From Ignavibacteria bacterium (GTDB lineage: Bacteria; Bacteroidota; Ignavibacteria; SZUA-365), in NCBI GenBank assembly GCA_016720835.1, contig JADKJW010000023.1:1-46739 (forward strand): a DNA stretch of 46,739 nt, read 5' to 3'. Positions 9,469 through 18,716 of this stretch are shown here, piece by piece. The notes under the pieces were generated by a model. That model saw only the letters and a program-made list of their open reading frames with translations. It did not search any database and was not told the origin of the DNA. Within the stretch, counting starts at the first letter, position 1, and the number at the start of each line of letters is the position of its first letter. The translations under genes and the position numbers were made by a program.

Positions 9469-10359
9469 ATGAAATTACAGGCTGCCCGTCATCCCGGATC
9501 CGCCGCGCATGGGACATCAGCCCGCCACGTATGCGCGCTGCTGCTCCTTCTGCCTCTGTTCCTCTCTCCGGTGATCGCACAGCCGCGGCTGTCCTTCGGA
9601 GTGGTGGCCGACGTGCAGTGGTCGGACAAGGACAAATCCGGCGCGATGGACTACCGGTCATCCCTCGGCAGCCTGCAGCGCTGCGTGGATGCGCTCGCGC
9701 TCGAGAAACTCTCCTTCATCGTGCAACTGGGAGACTTCATCGACGGCTGGGAGAAGGACGCAGTCCGTTCAGCGGCCGACGTGGATACCGTCTTGAAGGT
9801 CTTCAACCGGCTGAAGGGAATGAAAGTCCATGTGGCCGGGAATCACTGCTACCGCGCCACGCCGACGGTGCTCTTGAAGAAGTGGAAGCTGAAAAAGCTG
9901 TATTACGATTTCGCCGCGGCGGGGACAAAAGGCTGGCGCTTCATCGTGCTCGACGGCAACGATGCGGGCTACGGCGTCATCAGTCCGGCGCAGGTGGACT
10001 GGCTGAAGAAAATCCTGGCCGCGGCGGTCAAGAAAAAGGAGAGAGTGGTCGTATTCTGCCATTTCCCGCTGCTGCGCGAAGCGTCGCCGAATCATCGGTT
10101 GAACAATCCCGAACTGCTGCTGCCGGTCCTCGAGGGCAGCGGCTGCGTCGTCGCGTATATCGCCGGGCACGATCATGCCGGCGGCTATACCGAGCAGAAA
10201 GGCATCCACCACATCACGGTCCGTGCGCTCGTGGAGAATGCGGAAAGAACGACCTACGCGGTCATGAATCTCCACGACACAAAACTCGTGGAGCACGGCT
10301 TCGGCGCCGAGCCAGTGCGAAGCTGCGTATTCGGGGCAATCATAAAAGAAGCGAAATGA
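9469..10359 (+). CDS. Exported metallophosphoesterase, ADPRibase-Mn-like
   Basis: The start at 9469 is chosen over an upstream ATG (9412) because AAGGAGG at 9457-9463 sits 5 bases before it and a signal peptide follows (core ALLLLLPLFLSPVIAQ). The 296-residue protein has the full calcineurin-type metal site: D48 in GVVADVQW, D89 in VQLGDFIDG, N125-H126 in AGNHCYR, H198 in FCHFPL, and H234/H236 in AGHDHAGGY. The DVQWxDxD start and the spacing of DYRSSLGSLQ resemble the ADPRibase-Mn/CDP-alcohol diphosphatase group. Those enzymes split ADP-ribose or CDP-alcohols with Mn2+, which is the best guess here. A plain phosphodiesterase or phosphatase role remains possible. Being exported, it would act on periplasmic or scavenged nucleotides. 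It is divergent from the kelch gene. Confidence 0.85.
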   Translation: MKLQAARHPGSAAHGTSARHVCALLLLLPLFLSPVIAQPRLSFGVVADVQWSDKDKSGAMDYRSSLGSLQRCVDALALEKLSFIVQLGDFIDGWEKDAVRSAADVDTVLKVFNRLKGMKVHVAGNHCYRATPTVLLKKWKLKKLYYDFAAAGTKGWRFIVLDGNDAGYGVISPAQVDWLKKILAAAVKKKERVVVFCHFPLLREASPNHRLNNPELLLPVLEGSGCVVAYIAGHDHAGGYTEQKGIHHITVRALVENAERTTYAVMNLHDTKLVEHGFGAEPVRSCVFGAIIKEAK

Positions 10360-10415
10360 GCCGGGGCGCGTCTCGCGCTGTTGGCGTCATCAAGAATGTT
10401 TCTCAGACTGGAAAG

Positions 10416-10438
10416 CCCCTCTCTTTCCAAGAGAGGGG
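10416..10438. repeat. REP-like palindrome / possible terminator
   Basis: A 10-bp perfect inverted repeat, CCCCTCTCTT / AAGAGAGGGG, has a 3-base loop and is followed by TTTGGGGTGAG. Palindromes of this form with a GGGGTGAG flank occur as dispersed repeats in many bacterial genomes (recalled from general knowledge, not checked here). Lying 57 bases after the phosphoesterase stop, it may also terminate transcription. Confidence 0.5.
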
Positions 10439-10585
10439 TTTGGGGTGAGTTGGTGGACAACAAGACTCACGAACTTCAAGATCACCTCTTTCATTCGCAG
10501 CCGCCACCTTTACATGCTCTGAAACGAACTTGAGCGATTGTCCGGAATATCTTGTCCGGCATGATGTTACAACGATTGTTTCAGG

Positions 10586-10618
10586 TTGACAAATCCTTCA
10601 AGAAGCCGTGTAGTTTTT
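10586..10618 (+). promoter_or_regulatory. Candidate promoter of the histidine kinase gene
   Basis: TTGACA (10586-10591) is followed after a 19-base spacer by TAGTTTTT (10611-10618), in an AT-rich setting. The -7 element fits TAnnTTTT, but the TTG-to-TA distance is 22 rather than the 20 seen at the better promoters in this window, so it is tentative. The leader would be about 110 bases. Confidence 0.3.
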
Positions 10619-10732
10619 ACACCTGAGGAGACCGTTCATAGGCTAAATCCATGTTTACAAAGAAAGAATAACAATGGCACGCTCATTGCTGGTAGTTGTC
10701 CGTGTCGGTTATTTCATCTGAAAAAATGTAAC

Positions 10733-12710
10733 ATGGATGCCCTTTTGAACACTGCGACTGAAGATTCGGAGACCGGCGATGAAAAATCGGTGAGGATCCT
10801 CATCATAGAGGATGAAAAATCCGATGCGGATCTGCTCAGCATGCGTCTGCTTCACCGCGGCTATACTCCCTGTGCTGTTGCGGAAAGCGGAAAGGAGGCC
10901 ATACGAAAGGCCATCGCCTCGAAACCCGACCTCGCCCTGGTCGACATCAGACTGCACGGCGAAATGGACGGTATCGATGTCGCGCAGATCCTGCGCTCGC
11001 GCTACGGCATCCCCTGCATTTTCGTCACGGCGCATGACGATACAGAGACGCTGCAGCGGGCCAGCCGCTCGGAAGCCTACGCATACATCATCAAGCCGTT
11101 CACCGATCGCGAGCTCTTCTCGGCCATCGAAATCGCGATGTACAAGCACGAGATGGAACGCGCGCTGGACGAGAAGCAGCAGTGGCTCGGGACCACGCTG
11201 CGCAGCATCGGCGACGCGGTGATCGCGACCGACACGCACGGCTCCATCCGCTTCATGAACCCGGTCGCGGAATTGCTCAGCGGCTGGACGCAATCCGCGG
11301 CGCTCGGCAGAACGCTCGAGGACGTATTCCGCATCATCCATGAGTCCACCCGCGAGGCCGTCGAGTCGCCGACGGCGGTGGTGCTCCGTACCGGTGTGGC
11401 CGTCGGCCTCGCCAATCACACGATTCTTCTCTCGCGGGACGGGCGCGAAATCATGATCGACGACTGCGCCTCGCCCATCAAGGACGAGACCGGCGCGCTC
11501 ACCGGCGTCGTGCTGGTATTCCGCGACGTCACCGAGCGGAAGCGCGCAACCCAGAACCTGCGCCACAGCGAGGAGCATTACCGCTCCCTGTTCGAGCGCA
11601 ACCTCGCGGGCGTCTACAAAAGCACCCTGGACGGCAAGATCCTCGATTGCAACGATTCCTTCGCCTCCATGCTGGGCTTCGCCTCGCGGCGCGATGTGGT
11701 GGTGCACTCCGATCTTCCGCTGTTCGAAAGCGCCGCAGAACGCAACCTGTTCCTGCAGCGCGTCAAGACGGAAATCGACGTCGTCAATCAGGAATGCTCC
11801 CTGCGGACAAGTGACGGAAATGACATCTGGGTGATCCAGAACGCGAGCTTCATCGACGATGCCGACCTCGGCGGACTGATCCTCGGCACCGTCGTCGACA
11901 TCACGTCCCGCAGAACCATGGAACTCGAGCTTCGCGCCGCGAAGGAGCGCGCGGAACAATCCGACAAGCTCAAGGCGTCCATTCTCTCCAATCTCTCGCA
12001 CGAAATCCGCACGCCGCTCAATATCATCCTGGGCTATGCGGGCGTGATCAAGACCGTGCTCGAGGATCGCGTTTCGGAGGAGGAGCAGGATCTGTTCACG
12101 CAGATGGACTGGGGCGCCAAACGGCTGATGCGCACGGTGGAGAACATCATCAACATCTCCAAGATCCAGGCCGGGATGTACCAGTATCAGCGCGAGATCG
12201 TCGACATCACCGCGGAAATCTGCACGATCGTCGATGAAATGCGCATGAATGCGTCGCAGAAGGAAGTCGATATCGAACTCATCACCGCCGGACCGGTGTA
12301 CCTGTGCGTCGATCGCTACGCCGTGGATCAGGCCTTCATCAATCTGATCGACAACGCGGTCAAGTTCACGCAGGAAGGGCGCATCACCGTGGAACTCCTC
12401 GACTCGGGCGAGGAAGCGCGGGTCACCGTGCGGGACACGGGCGTCGGCATCGCCGGGAATCCTCAGGGAGATATTCTCCGAATTCGTGCAGGAGGCCAGC
12501 GGTCTCACGCGGAGCTACGACGGCCTCGGTCTCGGCCTGCCGCTCACGAAAAAGTACATCGAAGGGAACGGCGGAAGCATCAGTCTCGAGAGCCTCAAGG
12601 GAGTGGGCACGAACGTGACGGTCTGTTTCCCCTCGCTCGATCTTTCCCGCCCGGCCTCCGTGGCCGCGGCACAGATCCTTCCGGGGAACAGCGCGGCGTT
12701 TGCGATCTGA
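10733..12710 (+). CDS. Response-regulator/PAS/PAS histidine kinase (frameshifted near the C-terminus)
   Basis: It starts at ATG 10733; a TTG further upstream adds only non-conserved sequence. About 660 residues. An N-terminal REC domain (about 20-140) has phospho-acceptor D71 in LALVDIRLHG and the conserved K in YIIKPF. A PAS domain (about 150-280) ends VVLVFRDVTERK, and a second PAS (about 285-400) ends GTVVDITSRR. The HisKA domain has H423 in LSHEIRTPLN. A HATPase domain follows, with NLIDNAVKF and DTGVGIA. At about 12455-12470 the frame breaks. Restoring one G and one T (GGGG and TT runs) gives EFLREIFSEFVQEASGLTRSYDGLGLGLPLTKKYIE, the normal G2 box. No membrane segment or DNA-binding domain is present, so it is a cytoplasmic kinase needing a partner regulator not in this window. 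It lies 188 bases before the glycan operon. Confidence 0.86.
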
Positions 12711-12819
12711 CACTGGAATTCCCGGCACGCCAGGGCCGTCTGCAAGGAGATGCCTCGCCTGCCGGGAAACCGTTTGAAGGGCGACCGCGCGCACGCGTCC
12801 TGCCGCTGATACCGGGCAA

Positions 12820-12850
12820 TTGACCGGTACGCGAGAGTCGGATATTGCGG
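12820..12850 (+). promoter_or_regulatory. Candidate promoter of the glycan-degradation operon
   Basis: TTG at 12820-12822 and TATTGCGG at 12843-12850 are separated by exactly 20 bases, the spacing of the better promoters here. The second half of the -7 box is poor (GCGG instead of TTTG). It lies 49 bases before the first start codon of the operon. No other candidate is visible between 12711 and 12898. Confidence 0.3.
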
Positions 12851-12898
12851 GGCCTGTTCCGGTTCCGCACCTTCATCCCGTACTCCTCGTCACCCATC

Positions 12899-15483
12899 AT
12901 GCGATACCTCCCGCCCTTCCCGCGCGCCGGCCGCTCGCTCGCCATTGCGCTGCTGCTGCTTCCCGCGATCGCTCCTGCATTCGCTCAATCACGCTCGGAC
13001 CTCGTTCTCACCGAGGCGCTGCTGGTGTCGCTTCCGCCGTCCGACTACCAGGTGGTCGGGTCCGTCGATCCCGTCCTGCAGCTCCTCGTTTCGGAGAAAT
13101 GGAAAATGCCGAAAGCGGGAGACGCCCTCGTCACCAGAGGGGACACGGTCTACCGCTGGGAGCGCGCCGCCGCCGATTCTTCCGGCTGGTTCCAGCACGC
13201 GGCGCTCAAGCGAGGCTACGCGCTGTTCACCGTGCGGATGGAGAAGGACAGCACGCTGCTGCTGCGTGGCATGGGGCATTCCATGGCCTGGGTCAACGGC
13301 GCGCCGCGCGCGGGCAATCCCTACGGGACGTCGGAATCGTATGCGAGCTGGGAGCCCGACTTCCGCTACTCCGTGCTTCCGGTCGCGCTGCACAAAGGCG
13401 AGAACACGATCCTCTTCTCCTGTTCCCGCGACGTCTGCAAGGCCGTGCTCTCGGCGCCTCCCAAAGCCGCGTTTTTCAACATGCGGGATGTGACCGTTCC
13501 CGATCTTGTTGTGGACGAGAATCACGATACTCAGGCGGCGGTGGTGGTGGTCAACAGCACGCATGCGCCGCTCAGGGACTGGAGCATCCGTGTTTCGGCC
13601 CTCGCCAATACGCCTCCCGGTCGGGGGCAAGCTTCGAGTGAACTGCCGATCATACAGGCGATGACCGTGCGCAAGGTCGCGTTCCGTGTCACGGCATCGT
13701 TTCTCAAACCGATGGGCTCGTACCCTCTGCGCTTGGAATTGCGCGATGAAAAACAACGGCTCATCGACACGGCGACCCTCGTGCTGCGCGTGGTGGGGAA
13801 GTCCTCTCCGCGGCGCGAGACCTTCAGGAGCGACATTGACGGGAGCACGCAATACTATGCGGTCAATCCGCAAATCCCGGCTGCGGCAGAAAGGCTGAAC
13901 ATGCTGAACGTCCGGCGCTGTTGTTCTCTCTGCATGGCGCGGGCGTGGAGGCGATCGGTCAGGCCTCGGCCTATGCGCCGAAGCGCTGGGCCACTCTTGT
14001 GGCGCCGACCAACCGGCGGCCCTACGGCTTCAACTGGGAGGACTGGGGACGACTCGACGCGCTGGAAGTGCTCGCCATCGCGAAGAAGAAATTCGCGATC
14101 GACGAAAGCCGCGTGTATCTCACCGGACATTCCATGGGCGGACACGGCACCTGGCACCTCGGTACGCTGTATCCCGACAAGTGGGCCGCCATCGGTCCGA
14201 GCGCCGGCTGGGTGAGCTTCTGGTCCTACCGCGTGCGCGGCAAGGTGCGCATGGCCACGCCGGCAGCGGCGATGACCTTCCGCGGCACACACGGCAGCGA
14301 CACGTACCGGCTTGCCGAGAATCTGAAACCGATCGGCGTGTACATCCTGCACGGCGCCGACGACGACAACGTGCTCGCGAAGGAGTCGCGCTCGATGGCC
14401 GAGAGGCTGAAGGGCTTCCATCGCGACTTCATCTACTACGAGCAGCTCGGGCAGAATCACTGGTGGGACCTGTCCGACGAGCCGGGCGCGGACTGCGTGG
14501 ACTGGGCCCCGATGATGGACTTCTTCAATCATCACCGCAGGCCGGATCCGTCGCAGGTTCGCACGGTGGAATTCTCCACGCCGCATCCGGGCATCTCGTC
14601 CGCGTGCTCCTGGCTGCGCATCGAAACGCAGAAGGCGCCGGCGGCGATCAGTAAGGTGTCCCTGCGCTTCGATCCGGGTACTGCAGCGCTTCTCCGGCAC
14701 GACGACGAATGTGGAACGCCTGTCTATCGATCTTGACGTGCTGCACGTGAACGACAGTGTTGTGATCGCCATCGACGACAGTCTCGCCACCACGGTCGCC
14801 GTCACCCCGAAGCAGCAGCGGCTCTGGCTCGAAAAGATCAACAGGCGCTGGACGGTGATTCAGGATCCGCCAGCATCGGACAAGAATCCTGGTCGTTCCG
14901 GTCCGTTCAAAGACGTATTCCGGAACTTCGTGACGCTCGTGTACGGCACGAAGGGCTCGGCGGAGGAAAACCGCTGGGCCTTCGAACAGGCGCGCTACGA
15001 TGCAGAGCGGTTTTGGTATCAGTGCAGGTGCTCTCGGATATCGAGTCCGGAAACGCACGCCGGCGGAGCTGGACAAGCCTTGAAGAGCGCTGCAACGTCG
15101 TCCTCTACGGCAATGCGAAGACGAACACGATCTGGAAAACGCTGCTGGCCGACAGGTCCCGTGCAGGTGCGACGCGGCTCCGTGACGGCGCGGACAAGAC
15201 TGTCAAGGGTTCCGGACTCTTCTGTCTCTTTATTCGTCCGCATCCTTCCGTCGAAACGGCCTGCGTTGCCGTGGTATCAGGCACCGGCATCGACGGCATG
15301 CGTGCGGTGATGCCGCTCGGGTATCTCTCGCCCGGACTGCCGTTTCCGGATCTGCTCGTCGGCTTTTCCGACATCTTCACGCGCGGCGAGGACGCCATCG
15401 TCGCGGCGGGGTATTTCGGCACGAACTGGAGTGTGGAAACCGGGGACATCGCCTGGAATCCCGCCCTCCCGAAGATCCGTTGA
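12899..15483 (+). CDS. Secreted alpha/beta-hydrolase, prolyl-oligopeptidase/esterase-like (three frameshifts)
   Basis: ATG 12899 begins a signal peptide (core LAIALLLLPAIAPAFAQ). The N-terminal 330 or so residues are beta-rich and unassigned. The hydrolase domain follows, with nucleophile Ser in GHSMGGHG (codon 14131-14133), Asp in HGADDDNV (from 14359) and His in QNHWWD (14458-14460). A beta-rich C-terminal part follows. Three frame changes must be crossed: about 13908-13916 (restoring CCC gives NVPALLFSLHGAGVEA), about 14670-14680 (a G run), and about 15015-15025 (restoring GG gives YQVQVLSDIESG). The restored length is about 860 residues. Such exported hydrolases in glycan loci are often carbohydrate esterases that remove acetyl or aromatic groups, but peptidase activity cannot be excluded. 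It is the first gene of the operon. Confidence 0.75.
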
Positions 15484-15524
15484 AGGGCTCGGGCCACAGC
15501 ATCCATCCACCCAGGAGGAAACGC

Positions 15525-16641
15525 ATGAACGGATCGAACGACCATCGCATTGCTGCCCGATCTCTTCGCGCGCGTCCGCTCGCCAGGCGCGGCGTCGCCG
15601 TCCTGTTCCTCCTCGCGTTGACCGCCGCCATGCATGCGCAGATCAAGGCGCCGGCGCGCATGGACGTGCAGCCGAAGGGCTACGTCTGCGGGTACGCCGC
15701 GAAAGACGCCCGAGATCGACGGGAAGCTGTCCGACGCCGCCTGGGCGAAGGCGCCGTGGACCGACGATTTCGTCGACATAGAGGGCGATGCCAAACCCGC
15801 GCCGCGCTTCCGCACGCGCGCGAAGCTGCTCTGGGACGAGCGCTGCCTCTACATCGCCGCCGAACTCGAGGAGCCGCATGTATGGGGCACGCTGCTGCAG
15901 CGCGACACGGTGATCTTTTACGACAACGATTTCGAAGTCTTTCTCGATCCGAACGGCGACACGCACGAATACTTCGAGTTCGAAATGAACGCGCTCAACA
16001 CCGTATGGGATCTCTCGCTGCCGCTGCCGTACAAGGACGGCGGCAAGGCCATCGATTCCTGGGATATCGAAGGACTGCGGACCGGCGGTCAAGGTGAACG
16101 GGACCATCAACAACGCGCGACAACGACAACGGCTGGACGCTCGAAATCGCGATGCCGTGGACCGCGTTCGGCTGGGCCGCGCGGACCGCCTGTCCGCCGC
16201 ACGACGGCGACCGCTGGCGGCTCAACTTCTCGCGCGTCAATGGACCACCGACATCGAAGAGCGCCAGCTACGTCAAGCGCAAGGGCGTGCCGGAGGACAA
16301 CTGGGTGTGGTCGCCGCAGTGGGTGGTGGACATGCATCGTCCTGAACTCTGGGGCTTTCTCCAGTTCGCGCCGGAAGGCAGCCCCGACGCGAAGGCCGGA
16401 CACCTGGACTGGCCCGCGAAAGTGGCGCTGCTGGACGTCTATTACGCGCAGCGCCTGTACCGCGAGGCGACGAAGTGGGCCACGAAAGCTCGCCGAGCTG
16501 GCGCGTTTCGCTCCGAAGGGCCGTCCCTTGCGCAAGTCCATCGAGATTGTCGCGACGCGCGAAGGATACACCGCCACGTTGCGCGGCGACGGCAGCAAGC
16601 ACTGGAAGATCAAACAGGACAGCCGCCTCTGGGCAGAATAA
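15525..16641 (+). CDS. Secreted carbohydrate-binding family 9-like protein (four frameshifts)
   Basis: ATG 15525 follows a good AGGAGG (15513-15518). The signal peptide core is GVAVLFLLALTAAMHAQ. Frame changes at about 15700-15706 (AA read as AAA), about 16085, about 16128 and about 16483 (again an A run) must be crossed. The joined product is about 372 residues. Segments include TPEIDGKLSDAAWAKAPW, RAKLLWDERCLYIAAELEEPHVWG, YDNDFEVFLDPNGDTHEYFEFEMN and LEIAMPWTAFG. These are the signature of the CBM9-like/DOMON-type beta-sandwich proteins common in Bacteroidota glycan loci, and the length is normal for them. Its role is probably sugar binding in the periplasm or on the surface. No catalytic domain is attached. 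It lies 41 bases after the esterase and 50 before GH29. Confidence 0.72.
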
Positions 16642-16691
16642 GCCGCATCGGACCCTTCGATCCGTGTCAGTGACCGAATCCCACCCCCCCC

Positions 16692-18716
16692 ATGAACACA
16701 CGCGCACCATCGTCTTCTTCCTCGTCTCCCTGCTGCGTCGCGCAAAACGGTTTGAAGGAAAGCGACGCGCAGCGCGACGAGCGCATGGCGTGGTGGCGCG
16801 AGGCGCGCTTCGGGATGTTCATCCACTGGGGCGTGTACGCCATCCCGGCCCGCGGCGAGTGGCTGATGTTCAATGAAAAGATCAGCGCCGCCGAGTACGA
16901 GAAACTGCCGCCGCAGTTCAATCCGGCGCGCTTCGACGCCGACGCCTGGGTGCGTCTCGCGAAGGAGGCGGGCATGAAGTACATCGTCGTCACCTCCAAG
17001 CATCACGACGGGTTTTCGATGTACGACACGAAGGTCGGAAACTACGACATCGTGGATGCCACGCCCTTCAAGCGCGATCCCATGAAGGAACTCGCGTCCG
17101 CGTGCGCGAAGGAGGGCATCCGCTTCTGCTTCTACCACTCCATCATGGACTGGCATCATCCGCTCGCGAAGGGGAAGGATTTCCCCGCCTATCGCGACGG
17201 CGTCATGATTCCCCAGCTCCGCGAACTGCTCTCCAATTACGGTCCCGTCGGCGTGCTCTGGTTCGACGGGGAGTGGATCGGCGAGTGGACCGAGGAGCAG
17301 GGGCGCGACCTCTCCCGCCTTCTGCGCGGCCTGCAGCCGTCGCTCATCGTCAACAACCGCATCGGCAAGGGACGCATGGGCATGGAGGGCATGAGCCGTG
17401 ATCCGGACGCCGTGGGGGATTTCGGTACGCCTGAACAGCGGATACCCGAGTCCGGTATTCCGGGGCTCGACTGGGAATCCTGCATGACGATGAACGACCA
17501 CTGGGGGTATGCGGCGAAGGATTCGAACTGGAAATCCGCGCGCGTGCTCGTGCGCAACCTTGTCGACATCGCCTCGAAGGGCGGCAACTACCTGCTGAAT
17601 GTCGGTCCCACCGCGGAGGGGCTGATCCCCGAGGAGAGCATTGCGCGCCTGAAGCAGATCGGCGCATGGATGAAGACGAACAGCGAAGCCGTGGTCGGCA
17701 CGGAGGCGTCGCCCTTCGAGCGCACGCCGTGGGGGCGCTGCACCGTGTCGCGCAGCCGCGACGGCGTGCGGCTGTTCCTGCATGTGTTCGACTGGCCGCG
17801 GGACGGAAAGCTGCGCGTGCCGGGTCTCGGCACCGTGCCTTCGCGCGTCCACGCGCTGCGCGACCGCTTCACAGGATTTCCGTCGAAGGTGGAAGATGGG
17901 GAAGTGGTCGTGTCGTTGCCGTTTTCAGAGCCTGATTCCCTCGACCCCGTCATCGTGCTCGAATTTCCGCAGGAGCCTGTGGTGTACCGCGCCCCGCGCA
18001 TCGCGTCGCCGTCGCCGCTCTTTCTCTCGAACGCCTCGGTGACCCTGCAGGTGCCTTCGCAGAAGCTCAGTCTGCGCTACGCCGCGGTGAGCGGCGCGGA
18101 TACGGCGTGGAAGGTGTATGTGGCGCCGTTCACGGTGGACCAGTCCTGCAGCGTGCTCGCGCAGACCTGGTACAACGGGCGGCCCGTGTCCGACATCGTG
18201 CGGCGCGATTTCACGAAAGCCGTGCTGCGGAAGGGCGCCGCCGGTCGGCAGACGCAGCCGGGCTGGCGCGTCGATTCCTACGAGGGGACATGGAGCGCGG
18301 CGCCGCAGTTCGACACCGTGCAGGCGGTGCGCACGGGCGTCGCGACGGTGGTCGACCTCGCGCCGCGCACGCGCGAGGAGTTCTTCGGCCTGCGCTTCAC
18401 GGGTTTTCTGCGCATCACCCGGGACGATGTGTACACATTTTCCGTCGATTCCGACGACGGCGCGACGCTCGACATCGGCGGCGAGCGCGTCGTCGACAAC
18501 GACGGGTTCCACGGCCTGCGCGAGCGTCGCGGCAGCGCCGCACTCGGACGCGGCCTGCACGCCGTGGAACTCCGCTACTTCAACGGCACGGCCGACCACG
18601 CGCTCGCGCTGAAGATGTTCGATTCATCGGGGAAGCTGGTCAGCATCTCCGCCTGTCACCTCCCGGAACGGCCCGCCGCGGGCCGCCCGCGCATTCCACG
18701 CACGGACACTCCATGA
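16692..18716 (+). CDS. GH29 alpha-L-fucosidase with C-terminal PA14 domain
   Basis: A 674-residue frame. GH29 catalytic motifs are clear: MAWWREARFGMFIHWGVYAIPARGEW, SKHHDGFSMYDTK, and VLWFDGEW with nucleophile D192. GDFGTPEQRIP and GGNYLLNVGPTAEGLIP follow. Retaining GH29 enzymes release alpha-linked L-fucose from glycans. After a short beta-sandwich (about 350-430), the last 150 residues form a PA14-like domain (LRFTGFLRITRDDVYTFSVDSDDGATLDIGG), a likely glycan-binding module. The N-terminus reads MNTRAPSSSSSS, which is not a signal peptide. The overlapping frame encodes TIVFFLVSLL over the same bases (about 16700-16733), so two compensating indels probably hide a real signal sequence. Its stop TGA overlaps the next start (ATGA), indicating translational coupling. 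Confidence 0.92.
   Translation: MNTRAPSSSSSSPCCVAQNGLKESDAQRDERMAWWREARFGMFIHWGVYAIPARGEWLMFNEKISAAEYEKLPPQFNPARFDADAWVRLAKEAGMKYIVVTSKHHDGFSMYDTKVGNYDIVDATPFKRDPMKELASACAKEGIRFCFYHSIMDWHHPLAKGKDFPAYRDGVMIPQLRELLSNYGPVGVLWFDGEWIGEWTEEQGRDLSRLLRGLQPSLIVNNRIGKGRMGMEGMSRDPDAVGDFGTPEQRIPESGIPGLDWESCMTMNDHWGYAAKDSNWKSARVLVRNLVDIASKGGNYLLNVGPTAEGLIPEESIARLKQIGAWMKTNSEAVVGTEASPFERTPWGRCTVSRSRDGVRLFLHVFDWPRDGKLRVPGLGTVPSRVHALRDRFTGFPSKVEDGEVVVSLPFSEPDSLDPVIVLEFPQEPVVYRAPRIASPSPLFLSNASVTLQVPSQKLSLRYAAVSGADTAWKVYVAPFTVDQSCSVLAQTWYNGRPVSDIVRRDFTKAVLRKGAAGRQTQPGWRVDSYEGTWSAAPQFDTVQAVRTGVATVVDLAPRTREEFFGLRFTGFLRITRDDVYTFSVDSDDGATLDIGGERVVDNDGFHGLRERRGSAALGRGLHAVELRYFNGTADHALALKMFDSSGKLVSISACHLPERPAAGRPRIPRTDTP

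Larger units (their letters stand above)
10360..10732. other. Non-coding stretch upstream of the histidine kinase
   Basis: These 373 bases hold no convincing gene. They contain a palindromic REP-like element (10416-10438), an 8-base direct repeat TTGTCCGG at 10538-10545 and 10552-10559 (14-base period), and a possible promoter at 10586-10618. The stretch is clearly more AT-rich than the flanking genes. Confidence 0.6.
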
